DNA from: Holophagae bacterium
GTDB taxonomy: Bacteria; Acidobacteriota; Holophagae; Acanthopleuribacterales; Acanthopleuribacteraceae
Length of the DNA: 64,000 nt
Direction: 5' to 3'
Assembly (NCBI GenBank): GCA_029263455.1
Contig: JAJCXM010000005.1
Location: 1 to 64,000 of the forward strand
The translations under genes and the position numbers were made by a program. Shown here piece after piece: positions 1 through 8,699 of the stretch. Positions within the stretch are counted from its first letter, which is position 1. The number at the start of each line of letters is the position of its first letter. Below the pieces are notes generated by a model. It saw only the letters and a list, made by a program, of their open reading frames with translations. It ran no database searches and was not told the DNA's origin.

Positions 1-508
1 CCGGTGGAGGGGCGATCTTCACCGTCTGCGCGTCTCCGTCTTCCACCCCTTCACAAGCCTTACAGGTGTATTTCGGTCGCACATCGACGATCACTTTGAA
101 CTGGCGGGGGATCACTTCCAAACGTTCGGCCGACTCGCGACCGAACTCGCTCATCTCGGCACCGCAGGCACAGACCTTATCCGCTTCCGGGATGTCGTGA
201 ACCCGCTCTTCACGGGGCAACTTGTCCGAGAAAGGACGTGTGGGCTTGGATCGCGGCTTCCTGGGCTTGTGTTCCTCTTCTGGCTTCTCTTCGCAAGGGC
301 ACTCCAACTCACCCTCGAACAAGCCCAGCTGTTCATCCGTCAGCTTGTCGGCTTTGGGACCGAACTTGCCGAATCGGAGAAAGCGATTTTCCTCGCGCAG
401 CAGGCGTAGTTCCGCTTCCTGTGCCATGTTCTGTTCCTCCAACTCGATAACCATCGTTTGAAGTAACGCGGGGTCGTCGGGGAGGGCTTTTCGCTTGCTT
501 GATTGCAT
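1..508 (-). CDS. tnpC: IS66 transposase TnpC, N-terminal part (cut by window edge)
   Basis: The ATG at 508 opens a frame that continues without a stop to base 1, about 169 codons. Visible in order are a short leucine-rich coiled segment (residues ~15-45), the RFGKFGPKAD motif typical of IS66 transposases, a charged linker, and a zinc-finger region with CxC and CxxC cysteines (CACGAE, then CKACEG) followed by a VKIAPPP motif. This is the DNA-binding N-terminus of the DDE transposase; the catalytic domain lies outside the window. It is the third gene of the element, 67 bases after tnpB. Nothing in the visible part suggests decay. Confidence 0.9.
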   Translation of the reverse strand, partial: MQSSKRKALPDDPALLQTMVIELEEQNMAQEAELRLLREENRFLRFGKFGPKADKLTDEQLGLFEGELECPCEEKPEEEHKPRKPRSKPTRPFSDKLPREERVHDIPEADKVCACGAEMSEFGRESAERLEVIPRQFKVIVDVRPKYTCKACEGVEDGDAQTVKIAPPP

Positions 509-575
509 GTGTATTTATACCATAAATAACTGGTAATAAACAAGATGAATGCATCTACCTGTTAACTTTTTTCGC

Positions 576-920
576 TTACCCAAGCATCTCGTAATGCAGG
601 CGTTTATGCGCATGCCGGATATCCAAGCCCGCTAGCAGCCACTCCAACTGCCTGGGCTTAATTTCCAGCACCTCCTCCGCGTTCTGCGGCCACTTGAAAC
701 GTTGCTCTTCCAGCCGTTTCTGCCACAAACAAAACCCTGTGCTGTCCCAGTACAACACTTTGATCAAGTTGCTGCGTCGGTTACAAAACACAAACAAGTC
801 GCCGCGAAAGACATCGAAACCCAAACGCTCATGCACTTGCAGGGATAGACTGTTGATGGCCTTGCGCATATCCGTCGCACCCAATGCCAAAAACACGCGC
901 CGCCATCGGCCCCACCTCAA
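576..920 (-). CDS. tnpB: IS66 accessory protein TnpB
   Basis: This 114-residue protein has the hallmark TnpB core: a GATDMRK motif near residue 15, FRGDLFVFCNRR around residues 38-49, then KVLYWDSTGFCLW and a RLEEQRFKWP stretch. It matches the usual IS66 Orf2 length of about 115 residues. The start is a TTG sharing bases with the tnpA stop (TTGA overlap), which implies translational coupling; an internal GTG is an alternative. TnpB is required for transposition in several IS66 elements, but its biochemical role is unsettled. The gene appears intact. Confidence 0.9.
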   Translation of the reverse strand: MRWGRWRRVFLALGATDMRKAINSLSLQVHERLGFDVFRGDLFVFCNRRSNLIKVLYWDSTGFCLWQKRLEEQRFKWPQNAEEVLEIKPRQLEWLLAGLDIRHAHKRLHYEMLG

Positions 921-1279
921 CGAACCGCTCCAATCGCTTGCAGCACGTGCCTCAAGAGAGGAACCTCATCACTTTGGGAGAGCTCAAAGGCGAAGTCACG
1001 CCACTCGACTCGAAGACCAGCCATAGCTCCTAAGGGCCCATTCGGCACTGAAACAAACTCAACGGCTTTGCTTGAACTCGATTCAATCATCTTCTTTTTC
1101 CAGTATTTAAACTGCCATTGGGCCAGTCCCCACTCTCGACAAAACACGGCTACACCCTGGCCGGACTTCTGCCAGGCGTCAATCACTTCTTGCCAAAACA
1201 CTCGCTTTTCAGCTCGGGACGCACCCTTTAATAACAGCTTTGGTCGACTAACCTCTCGCTCCACCATCTGATCCAACAT
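917..1279 (-). CDS. tnpA: IS66 accessory protein TnpA (helix-turn-helix type)
   Basis: First gene of the element, 120 residues, starting with ATG at 1279 after a good Shine-Dalgarno (GGAGGTG). The N-terminal half resembles the Tn3/IS66 OrfA helix-turn-helix (FWQEVIDAWQKSGQGVAVFCREWGL... QFKYWKKK). The C-terminal half carries the short WRDFAFELS segment common to IS66 TnpA proteins. It probably binds DNA during transposition. Its stop overlaps the tnpB start. The frame is intact, so all accessory genes of this copy look functional. Confidence 0.85.
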   Translation of the reverse strand: MLDQMVEREVSRPKLLLKGASRAEKRVFWQEVIDAWQKSGQGVAVFCREWGLAQWQFKYWKKKMIESSSSKAVEFVSVPNGPLGAMAGLRVEWRDFAFELSQSDEVPLLRHVLQAIGAVR

Positions 1280-1297
1280 GGGACACCTCCATGCCGA

Positions 1298-2551
1298 TCA
1301 GCTTGCCCCATCTCCAAACCAACCGCCAGATGCACTTCCTCTCCCGCTTACGACTCCAGCGCTGTATTCAGCGAAGATCTGCGTAAGTTCGCCTTCCTGG
1401 ATCATTTGATTAGAGTTGTAGAACGAATAATGTGGTCGTTTTTGATAGTCGACACTTGCGCCAATCGTCAGGCGTAGCTCATTTGATTTAGGGCGTAAAC
1501 TTGACTTGAACAAACTATGAGACAGCGAACTTCTTAAGTTCATGTCGACGCGGTCCAGATCCGTCGAATTACCGGACGCTAAGATATCAGTGCTTACAGG
1601 ACCACTTGAGTTGGAATGATAGGGCCAGTAGCTAACGCCGCCGCCAATTGAAAACGAGCGGTTATTTGCCAACAGCCAAGCTTCTTCAGCTTCAATTTCA
1701 AGCCAACCCTGTTGACTCGAATCTTCCCCTAACTCACTCTCAGAATTCGATTTAACGTTCCGGAAATTCGCACTGATCGCCAACGAACGACCGCTCGTCG
1801 GCTCCAAGGCATCGTCCATCGTGTTGTATTCCCACTTCAACCCAATGCGCGAGCTAATTTCGCTAGGGAACTCTAAGACAAACACACTGTCATCAATATT
1901 TAGTTCGGACATTCCCCCTTCGTTTTGATGCCACTGATAGCTGAATTTGAACCACTGATTCGTTTTCAAAGGCTTTGATAACAACAGACTTGCCGTTTGG
2001 TGGCTTGGTCTGAGGCCATCTTCAGGTGAATAGGCAAATATTAAACTAGCAAATAGCCGTTGTTGAAAAAGATCGTAGTGGTTTAGTCCGATACTATAAA
2101 ATTGACTGACATGATCTTCGAATGTCTGAACGCCAGCTGAAGCAAACGCCAACATATACTTTGTCGAAAATAATCGGTAATTAAGATGTAACGACGAATC
2201 CGTTTGTTCTCGATCGTTCGACAACGTATTCCTGCTGTTTCCAAACAACCCGAAACTCAATCGTTGGGTAGCTTCAATATCAATGTTCAGTACAAAAGCA
2301 TGGCGGCGGCTGCCTTTTGCCAGCGAAAACTGACAATCGTATACAAAAGGCAATCGCTTGATTCGATGGAGGGCATCACCCAGATCGTCTTCTTCATAGG
2401 CTGCACCCTGGACCAGAAGAGAAGTGGCAATGATGATTTCAGCACGATCAAAATTGAGGACATTGATTTGTTCCAAAAAGAACATCGGCTTAACCGGTTC
2501 CGAACCTTGACTCATACAAAAAGTTGTCAATAAGAAAATAGACCAATACAT
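1298..2551 (-). pseudogene. Omp85/BamA-like outer membrane protein, 3' end removed by IS66 insertion
   Basis: The frame starts with a signal peptide (residues 1-16), followed by one POTRA-like domain (residues ~27-95; a VLNFDRAE segment, then a LGDALHRIKRLPFVYDCQF pattern). About 300 residues of alternating beta strands typical of an Omp85 barrel follow. Native sequence ends at base 1352, after residue ~400; the last 17 or so codons before the TGA at 1298 are read from IS66 DNA. The barrel therefore lacks its last strand(s) and the C-terminal beta-signal aromatic residue, so folding by BAM is unlikely. A weak Shine-Dalgarno (AAGGAA) precedes the ATG. With a single POTRA it is not the essential BamA; a TamA-like or patatin-linked Omp85 role is possible. 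Confidence 0.8.
1332..1351 (-). repeat. Outer terminal inverted repeat of the IS66 element
   Basis: Reading the minus strand from 1351 the sequence begins GTAAGCGGGAGAGG, matching the GTAAGCG consensus seen at IS66 ends. The Omp85-like gene loses its own sequence exactly here. The exact length of the repeat cannot be set, because the partner repeat is outside the window. Confidence 0.7.
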
Positions 2552-2958
2552 AGGATGTTTCCTTTTTGAGGGTAGTTAGGCTGACATTAGTCAGCAGGCC
2601 ACCTTGTCGGGCTGCGCAACAACAAAGTTCGTCTGTTGAATAAGCTAATTCAATGCCCCAAAAAGCAATCGTTATGCCAGCAAAAACAACGCACACACAA
2701 AAACATTTAATGGATTGGTAATAAATAACTTAGGCGCATGTCTGATGTTGGCATCCAAGCAAAAAAAACAAGCACAAGCACTTTTGCAAGCGCATTTGTA
2801 TGATTAATCATACGAACTTGTCAGATAATTCCGACAAATCGACAGTCACTAAAATTCCTGTCAGTGCAACAAACGGCAAACTTTTTCACGTCGGCCTGAT
2901 ATTGGCCAAAATGCCCTCGACCCATTATCAACGTCGACCGTTGACCAGCAGCCAAGGC
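2552..2958. other. 407-base intergenic region upstream of the truncated Omp85-like gene
   Basis: No convincing gene is present. Just after the TRAP permease stop lies a 6-base-pair inverted repeat (TCAACG/CGTTGA, 2928-2944) without a T-run, at most a weak terminator. A 16-base perfect palindrome sits at 2798-2813, and a TTGTC/GACAA inverted repeat at 2818-2837. A run of eight A residues begins near 2761. I did not find a -35/-10 pair clear enough to call. Confidence 0.5.
2798..2813. promoter_or_regulatory. 16-base perfect palindrome, candidate repressor operator
   Basis: GTATGATTAATCATAC is a perfect palindrome; allowing one mismatch it extends to 22 bases. It lies about 250 bases upstream of the Omp85-like gene and downstream of the TRAP operon. 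Size and symmetry suit a dimeric helix-turn-helix regulator, and the TGATTAATCA core resembles operators of TetR-type fatty-acid repressors, but no regulator gene lies beside it. Confidence 0.4.
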
Positions 2959-4872
2959 TCATGAAGGGTGCGCCTTTCTTCTCATCCACCAGAAAACGAT
3001 AAAACCGACACCACCAATAACATCTAGGACATGCATTGAAAGGGCCGAGATCAATACCGGTCCTAAAGGTGCAAAAAAGCACCAAGCGATTCCCCCCAAA
3101 ACTAGTCGATCCGGCCATTTAAGATTTTGATTCCAATAGCCCGCCAATGACGAACTCAACGCCAAGGTGCCCATCGCTGTCCAGGCAAAAGCGCCAATAA
3201 TGGCAAGAGGTCGAGCGAGTGCGCCACTTTGGTCAATCATCAGAAGTTCAGGTTGGTAGATGAACAGATAGGGTAAGACAAAGCCCACTAACGCGAAGCG
3301 GAAGGCCAGCAGTCCCGTTCGCATGAGGCTACTGCCCGCAATAGAAGCGGCGGCATAGGCAGCCAATGCGACAGGCGGTGTCACCATGGACATTAGGCCG
3401 AAATAAAAGATAAATAGGTGACCTGCAAGAGGAGGCACACCTAGTGTCTTGATGACAGAACCAATAAAGGTTGCCAATAGCAAATAACATACAGCCGAAG
3501 GCAAGCCCATGCCCAATACCAGCGAAGTAATCATAATCAGAAATAACGCCAGAAAAAGGCTGTCTTGACCCAGCGGTATCAGCATTTGCGGAAGTTTGGT
3601 TCCAAGACCGGTTAAGGTCACAACCCCGATGATGATGCCCACGCACGCTGCGGCCGTGATAAGTGGAATCGAGTTAACCGCACACCGATGAAGACTCACC
3701 AAGAGCCGTGATGGCGTCAAACGGGTGGCAGCCTTGACCAAGGACAAGATAAACAAGGCCAACATCGCCAACGACACCGCTCGGAAAGGCGAAAAGCCTA
3801 AGAGTAGCAGCGTCACTAACACCAACAATGAACAAGCAAAGATAACCATATGAAGGTTTCGGTTCAAAGTTGGCGCGCTATCTTTGGCCTCATCCATAGC
3901 GGCATTCACTTTGCCCGACCAAAAGTGAACGGTCATTAAGATCGCAAAATAGTAAAGAATGGCCGGCAATATTGCGGCACGAATTATCTCGACGAATGTA
4001 ACTGGAGGGTCAATGATTTCAAGCATCATATAGGCACCAGCGCCCATGACTGGAGGAACCAATGCACCGCCTGAACTTGCCGCCGCCTCGATGGCCGCTG
4101 CCGTTTCAGCTTTGAACCCGGAGCTCTGCATAAGCGGGATCGTGAATGTGCCTGTCGTCGCGGTATTGGCTACAGCACTGCCAGACAAGGACCCCATTAA
4201 TCCGCTACTAACGACGGCCACTTTGGCTGCGCCACCACGGGAACCGGCAAACAAGCGACGTGTAAAGCGAATAATGGCTGACGTAGTCCCCGTTGCTTCA
4301 AGCAAGGCACCAAACAAGATGAAGAGAAAGACATACTTGAACATAACGGCCAAGGCTATCCCAAACACGCCTTGACTATGTAAGAACGTTTGACTAGTGA
4401 CCCGTGCCAAACCATAACCGCGATGGGCGAAGAGCCAGGATGGTAAGTATGGTCCCAAAAATGAATATGCCAGAAATAATGAAGCCAGAATGGGCAGCGC
4501 CAAACCGACACTACGACGTGCCGCTTCAAGCACCAACAGCATGCCTAAGACCGCCATAACGACATCCATTTGGCTCTCTGAGCCAGCGCGATTACCAAGG
4601 CTTTGGCTGCCCGTCCACAGACTTTCAAACATGGGCTCTGACTGCACAAAAATGTAACTGAACACGACTATCGTTAATAGCGCCAAAACGGCATCTAGAC
4701 CGTGGGTCCAGCGCGGTGCTTCGCGTTTAATTCGCACCTGGATGAAACACAAGAGCAGGCCGAGACCCGCAAATCCCGAAAGCTGACCGTGTGGGGTCAA
4801 GAACGGATAGTTAACCTCGACCAGGGTGAAAACGGTTAGGCATACCGCAATGATTGATATGAGGTTTTTCAT
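2959..4872 (-). CDS. TRAP transporter fused permease (TAXI type)
   Basis: This 637-residue, very hydrophobic protein has many membrane spans. It matches the TRAP family in which the small DctQ-like and large DctM-like subunits are fused into one chain. The glycine-rich stretches GLMGSLSGSAVANTATTG and AAASSGGALVPPVMGAGAYMM (residues ~225-280) and GMGLPSAVCYLLLA (~455) are signatures of the DctM half. It should import an organic anion across the inner membrane using a sodium gradient, fed by the binding protein encoded 24 bases upstream. Substrate is unknown; TAXI systems include glutamate, 2-oxoglutarate and other C4-C5 acid importers. Full length, no sign of decay. Confidence 0.92.
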   Translation of the reverse strand: MKNLISIIAVCLTVFTLVEVNYPFLTPHGQLSGFAGLGLLLCFIQVRIKREAPRWTHGLDAVLALLTIVVFSYIFVQSEPMFESLWTGSQSLGNRAGSESQMDVVMAVLGMLLVLEAARRSVGLALPILASLFLAYSFLGPYLPSWLFAHRGYGLARVTSQTFLHSQGVFGIALAVMFKYVFLFILFGALLEATGTTSAIIRFTRRLFAGSRGGAAKVAVVSSGLMGSLSGSAVANTATTGTFTIPLMQSSGFKAETAAAIEAAASSGGALVPPVMGAGAYMMLEIIDPPVTFVEIIRAAILPAILYYFAILMTVHFWSGKVNAAMDEAKDSAPTLNRNLHMVIFACSLLVLVTLLLLGFSPFRAVSLAMLALFILSLVKAATRLTPSRLLVSLHRCAVNSIPLITAAACVGIIIGVVTLTGLGTKLPQMLIPLGQDSLFLALFLIMITSLVLGMGLPSAVCYLLLATFIGSVIKTLGVPPLAGHLFIFYFGLMSMVTPPVALAAYAAASIAGSSLMRTGLLAFRFALVGFVLPYLFIYQPELLMIDQSGALARPLAIIGAFAWTAMGTLALSSSLAGYWNQNLKWPDRLVLGGIAWCFFAPLGPVLISALSMHVLDVIGGVGFIVFWWMRRKAHPS

Positions 4873-4896
4873 GGGTAATGAAATTTCAGATTGTGA

Positions 4897-5856
4897 TTAA
4901 TTCGTTTCAGGCCATATCCCGGCTTCTCGATAGTAGCGAATTGCCCCGGGATGGAAAGGCACGCCGACCGATCGCGCGGCATTCTTTGGGTTTATCGCCC
5001 TGCCAGCAGGATGACGCTCAACGACTGCGGCCCGATTCTCATAGAGACGCTTCGTGAATTGGTAAATAGTCTCTTCGTCCTGACTACTGGCAGTTATCAA
5101 CTGCATGCTGCCCACGTTCAGGCCTGCGTAATCTTGATCTTGACCGCGATAGGTATTGGCTGGAATGGTGGCCGCAGAAAAGAACGGGTAATCGGCAATC
5201 AACTTTTCTTTTGCCGCTTCATCAAACGGAATGAAGGTGATGTCGTGAGAAGTCGCCGCTTGTGTAATTGATGCTGTCGGTACGGCGCCACCCAGAAAGG
5301 CGGCATCGGCTGATCCGTCGCCTAAAAGTGCTACTGCTGCATCTTGCGTTGCATAAAGCGGAGTGAAATCTTCGTAGCTCAGACCGTGACCAGCTAAAAG
5401 TGGTTCGATGAAGAACTCGAACCCTGCGCCGGCCGGGCCAACCGTCACGCGTTTACCCTTCAAATCGGCGATGGTATTAATACCGCTCCCTTTTGAGGTA
5501 ATAAAAAGCGCGATATTGGGGGCCAATGTCATGATCGATTGGATCTGGTAGGCTTTGTCCCAGCCGCCCTCGCCACGGACAGCAAAATAACTAATGGACG
5601 CGTTAGCCATGGCGAACTCTAATTCACCAGTCGCTAATCTTCGAATATTCTCTTGCGTCCCTTTTGTAGCTTCAGCGGTGATACTCCATTCACCTGCAGA
5701 CGCCTCTGTGACGGTGGTTGTAATTGCCCCACCTACAACAAAAAATGCACCGCCCGACGGCGCTGTTCCAAGACTTAGATAACGTGTTTTTGGGCCCGAC
5801 GACGAGCCACATGCTAAAGTCAACACTAGCGCGGTCAGGAGTGAAGTTCGTATCAT
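4897..5856 (-). CDS. TAXI-family TRAP solute-binding lipoprotein
   Basis: The start at 5856 is chosen because AAGGTGG lies just upstream and the protein then opens with a lipoprotein signal ending LTLACG (lipidated Cys at residue 16); an in-frame ATG at 5886 would add ten residues that spoil it. The ~319-residue mature fold shows TAXI features: LGTAPSGGAFFVVGGA at the N-terminus, EATKGTQENIRRL, an LKGKRVTVGPAGAGFEFF segment near residue 140, and an AIRYYREAGIWPE end. It captures the substrate for the downstream fused permease, with which it forms a two-gene operon. Substrate cannot be read from sequence. Confidence 0.9.
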   Translation of the reverse strand: MIRTSLLTALVLTLACGSSSGPKTRYLSLGTAPSGGAFFVVGGAITTTVTEASAGEWSITAEATKGTQENIRRLATGELEFAMANASISYFAVRGEGGWDKAYQIQSIMTLAPNIALFITSKGSGINTIADLKGKRVTVGPAGAGFEFFIEPLLAGHGLSYEDFTPLYATQDAAVALLGDGSADAAFLGGAVPTASITQAATSHDITFIPFDEAAKEKLIADYPFFSAATIPANTYRGQDQDYAGLNVGSMQLITASSQDEETIYQFTKRLYENRAAVVERHPAGRAINPKNAARSVGVPFHPGAIRYYREAGIWPETN

Positions 5857-5949
5857 GGGTCCACCTTTTTGTGAAGATCCTAGCACGGGTAAAGTAAACA
5901 GATCGGCAATTCCTACGTTTAATGAGATGAGCTTGTTGCAGGAGATGAT

Positions 5950-7245
5950 GTGGCGAAACAGCGTGGATCGTGTTTAAGGAAATTAGTCATTGGTTGCGGG
6001 TCCATTGTGGCCCTCTTCATTCTTGGTGGGCTAGTACTGGCTTTGACGGTGATTTTCACCCAGCCAACCACCCCTCAATTTGAAGATGTCAGCCAAGAGT
6101 CCGCGTTTTCGGAGCAGGCCCTTGATCTGGGCTCGGAAGCATTAGGGTCCAAACCTATCCTGCTCGAGATTAATGCATCCAAATGTAGATTAATCGTCGT
6201 ACCCGATGGGAAAAATGGTCAAGTCCAAGTTGACGGCAGTTTCGACACGGCCAACTATCGCCTAAAAACGAACGTAGAGAACAAAAAAGATCACATCCAT
6301 TACAGCGTGGATTTTGACACGACCCGTACGGTGGCGTCACTACTCTTTGGCGGCATGCTAGAGAACACGGAAAATACCATAACCGTACATGTTCCGTCGG
6401 ACCGGGTTTTAGCTCTTGAAGTCAAGGCAAGTATGGGCGAATCGTCCCTAGACTTAACAGGTCTTCAAGTTGAAAGTATGGACTTACGCCAAAGCATGGG
6501 CGAATTCAAACTTGAGTGTCTTGAGCCCAACCCTATTGAAATGGATCACTTTTACGGTGACCTTGATATGGGTCAATACACCGTCGTTGATCTACAAAAC
6601 CTGCGCGTCAAAAAAGTAAAATTTGAAGGCGCTCGCGGTGAAGCACTTTTTGCTGCATCCGGGCCGCTACTTAATGATCTGGACGCCAAAGTAAGGTTCA
6701 CCATGGGCGAAGCCAGTTTTCAAGTAGACGAGGATACCGTGATAGACGATCAAGTCACCGCATTCATGGGTGCATATCAAGGCATTCGCAAAAAAACAGG
6801 GACAGGGAAGAGTCTGAAGTTACGCGGTTCGGTGACCATGGGCGAAATAAGTGTCCGACAGGGAACCTATAAACGATCTCTGCGTGATGCAATTTTGAGA
6901 GTAGCCCTGTATGAAGGCAGCCAATCCGCGCGTGATCTTTACTTCGAACTTAAGACCAATCAAGAGAAGGACTTTGATTTTCGCGAATCCGAACTAAATC
7001 GTTTGGGTTATGACCTACTTCGGCGTGAACGAACCGAAGATGCGATTGACATTTTTAAGCTCAATCTTGAAGAACACCCCGAATACGCAAACGGATATGA
7101 CAGCTTAGGCGAAGCCTATTACGAAGCAAAGCAATGGGCATTGTCGGAAGAGAGCTATCGCAAGGCTCTAGAGTTAGATCCAGATTTTCATAACGCTCAG
7201 GTAATGCTGCGTAAGCTCCAGGAAAAACAAAGACAGAGCGAATAA
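5950..7245 (+). CDS. Membrane-anchored protein with beta-rich adhesin-like domain and C-terminal TPRs
   Basis: GTG start preceded by GGAG. Residues ~11-35 form one membrane span, leaving the rest outside the cytoplasm. Residues ~55-300 are beta-rich and repeat a short motif (SMGE, SMGE, TMGE, TMGE) at intervals of 20-75 residues, resembling the right-handed beta stack of DUF4097/LiaF-like 'toastrack' proteins. Residues ~345-425 hold two TPR-like repeats (AIDIFKLNLEEHPEYANGYDSLGEAY, then SYRKALELDPDF). The function is unknown; a protein-binding role in the envelope is an inference. The combination with TPRs is unusual, as DUF4097-like proteins usually end after the beta domain. Divergent from the TRAP operon, 93 bases away. 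Confidence 0.7.
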   Translation: MAKQRGSCLRKLVIGCGSIVALFILGGLVLALTVIFTQPTTPQFEDVSQESAFSEQALDLGSEALGSKPILLEINASKCRLIVVPDGKNGQVQVDGSFDTANYRLKTNVENKKDHIHYSVDFDTTRTVASLLFGGMLENTENTITVHVPSDRVLALEVKASMGESSLDLTGLQVESMDLRQSMGEFKLECLEPNPIEMDHFYGDLDMGQYTVVDLQNLRVKKVKFEGARGEALFAASGPLLNDLDAKVRFTMGEASFQVDEDTVIDDQVTAFMGAYQGIRKKTGTGKSLKLRGSVTMGEISVRQGTYKRSLRDAILRVALYEGSQSARDLYFELKTNQEKDFDFRESELNRLGYDLLRRERTEDAIDIFKLNLEEHPEYANGYDSLGEAYYEAKQWALSEESYRKALELDPDFHNAQVMLRKLQEKQRQSE

Positions 7246-7250
7246 ACCCG

Positions 7251-7703
7251 CTATGCCTGAAAGAGCTCGTCCAGTTGTTGATATTCAGCTCGTCTTGGCC
7301 TGAAATATACAAATCCTGCCACCGCTAAGCCGAGAAACACATAAAACATGAAGCGACTGGCACCGCTGAAAACAATGACCACGGCTAGCAGCGCAATGGA
7401 CTCAAGAACAATCCACGTGAATATGCAAGCCGCTCGGTAAGTGCGTAAAACATTAAATTCCGAGTGGTCCATTGAAGCAGCCATTCGTTTCATGATGGTT
7501 CGGCGCAAAAACGCCACCGCGATCACGATAAAAGCTGCCACCAACCCTAATGGCATGACCAAACCATCGCCCAGCGAGCCCGGCCGTGAAGGACCCGCCA
7601 TCATCTGTACGATCAAGGTATAAGGAACGAGCGAAAAGAAAACAGCCAACCACACAACTTGCAACACGCGCCACTGAGTACTAAACGATGGCGTTGAGGT
7701 CAT
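7251..7703 (-). CDS. Small integral membrane protein, unknown function
   Basis: 150 residues with about four hydrophobic segments (near residues 12-33, 47-65, 92-112 and 115-133), a basic loop RRTIMKRM in the middle and a charged C-terminus. Its ATG overlaps the tatA stop (ATGA, 7700-7703), so it is translationally coupled to tatA. I do not recognise a family. It ends five bases from the convergent upstream gene. It might assist an envelope process with TatA, but only gene position suggests this. Confidence 0.65.
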   Translation of the reverse strand: MTSTPSFSTQWRVLQVVWLAVFFSLVPYTLIVQMMAGPSRPGSLGDGLVMPLGLVAAFIVIAVAFLRRTIMKRMAASMDHSEFNVLRTYRAACIFTWIVLESIALLAVVIVFSGASRFMFYVFLGLAVAGFVYFRPRRAEYQQLDELFQA

Positions 7704-7891
7704 GACGGATCTTTGCTTTGGCCCTCGTCTACCTTTTCATCTTTGCCAGTGATCGACTCTTTGAAGTTACGGATCCCTTTACCGAGACCAGCGCCTATGA
7801 GCGGCAACCGTTTGGCACCAAAAAGCACAACAACCAAAACGACCAGTAATAATATTTCCGGTAAACCAAGTGACGGGATAAGCAGCGGCAT
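7700..7891 (-). CDS. tatA: Twin-arginine translocase subunit TatA/TatE family
   Basis: 63 residues with the TatA layout: a short N-terminal hydrophobic helix (residues ~8-24, LPEILLLVVLVVVLFG), the conserved FGAKRLP hinge, an amphipathic helix containing GLGKGIRNFKES, and a polar, charged tail. It oligomerises in the inner membrane to form the pore for folded, cofactor-bearing proteins exported by the Tat pathway. tatC and tatB are not in the window. The gene is first of a two-gene unit with the membrane protein at 7251-7703 and is divergent from rlpA. Confidence 0.93.
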   Translation of the reverse strand: MPLLIPSLGLPEILLLVVLVVVLFGAKRLPLIGAGLGKGIRNFKESITGKDEKVDEGQSKDPS

Positions 7892-8012
7892 ACAACCTCC
7901 GCATCTAATGATTGTCGAAGTTTACCACGATTACGAGGTAACCTGTGCCACAACGCTCGACGCCAAGATAGACTTCTACGCCTATTGCCAAGCGATTTCG
8001 GTAGAATGGGTT

Positions 8013-8699
8013 ATGCGACAACGATTGATCAATATAATCCTGCTTTTATCAGCCTTTTCATTGCAATGTTCGCGCAAGGATGTAGACCGTGGTGGCAACA
8101 TAAAGTTGCGCGGTGAAAAGCCGGTTGTGATTTCTAGCTCAAAAAAGGGAGATCTTCTCCAATCAGGAACCGCTTCATGGTACGGCCCCCAATTTAACGG
8201 TCGCCAGACTGCTTCCGGGGAGCGATTCGACATGAATGCCATGACCGCAGCCCACAAAACATTGCCCTTTGGCACGGTGCTGCGCGTGGTAAATCGAGAC
8301 AACGGCAAGGAAGCCATCGTTCGTATCAACGACCGTGGACCCTTTATTAAAGGTCGCATTATTGATCTTTCGAAAGGAGCCGCCAAGACGCTTGGCGTAA
8401 TTGGACCGGGCACAGCACATGTATCTCTGTATTTGTACGAGGCCAACGAAACGCGCTCAATTCGTCCCTCCACAAAAGGTCATTGGACCATTCAAGTGGG
8501 TAGCTATCAAGAATTTGAACGCGCGCGGTCGGTCTATGTCCGGCTCGAAGGATATGGAATGAACGTTGAACTCATGCGTCATGACGGCTTCTATCGCATT
8601 CGTACGGGGAGGTTCCGCACAGAGAAAGAGGCCGAAAGATTCTGTCAGCAACTTAAGGATGACGACTTGGGTTGCTGGATCCTATTTGTGCCGACATGA
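8013..8699 (+). CDS. rlpA: RlpA-like septal ring lytic transglycosylase with SPOR domain (lipoprotein)
   Basis: The start at 8013 gives a lipoprotein signal with Cys at residue 19 (SLQC; glutamine at -1 is atypical); the frame is open 300 bases further upstream but that part lacks protein character. Residues ~50-145 are the double-psi beta-barrel: SGTASWYGPQFNGRQTASGE, then RINDRGPF, which carries the aspartate needed for lytic activity in characterised RlpA. Residues ~155-225 are a SPOR domain (WTIQVGSYQEFERA... RTGRF), which binds denuded septal glycan. It should cleave peptidoglycan during division or daughter-cell separation. Its stop overlaps the next gene (ATGA). Confidence 0.9.
   Translation: MRQRLINIILLLSAFSLQCSRKDVDRGGNIKLRGEKPVVISSSKKGDLLQSGTASWYGPQFNGRQTASGERFDMNAMTAAHKTLPFGTVLRVVNRDNGKEAIVRINDRGPFIKGRIIDLSKGAAKTLGVIGPGTAHVSLYLYEANETRSIRPSTKGHWTIQVGSYQEFERARSVYVRLEGYGMNVELMRHDGFYRIRTGRFRTEKEAERFCQQLKDDDLGCWILFVPT

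Larger units (their letters stand above)
1..1351 (-). mobile_element. IS66-family insertion sequence, one end and most of the element
   Basis: Three genes read leftward in the standard IS66 order tnpA, tnpB, tnpC, with overlapping tnpA/tnpB. The outer end is at 1351: on the minus strand the element begins GTAAGCG, the usual IS66 terminal sequence, 72 bases before the tnpA start. The element interrupts an Omp85-like gene, whose reading frame runs into the IS and stops at 1298. The other end and most of tnpC lie left of the window, so the target duplication cannot be checked. Confidence 0.9.
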
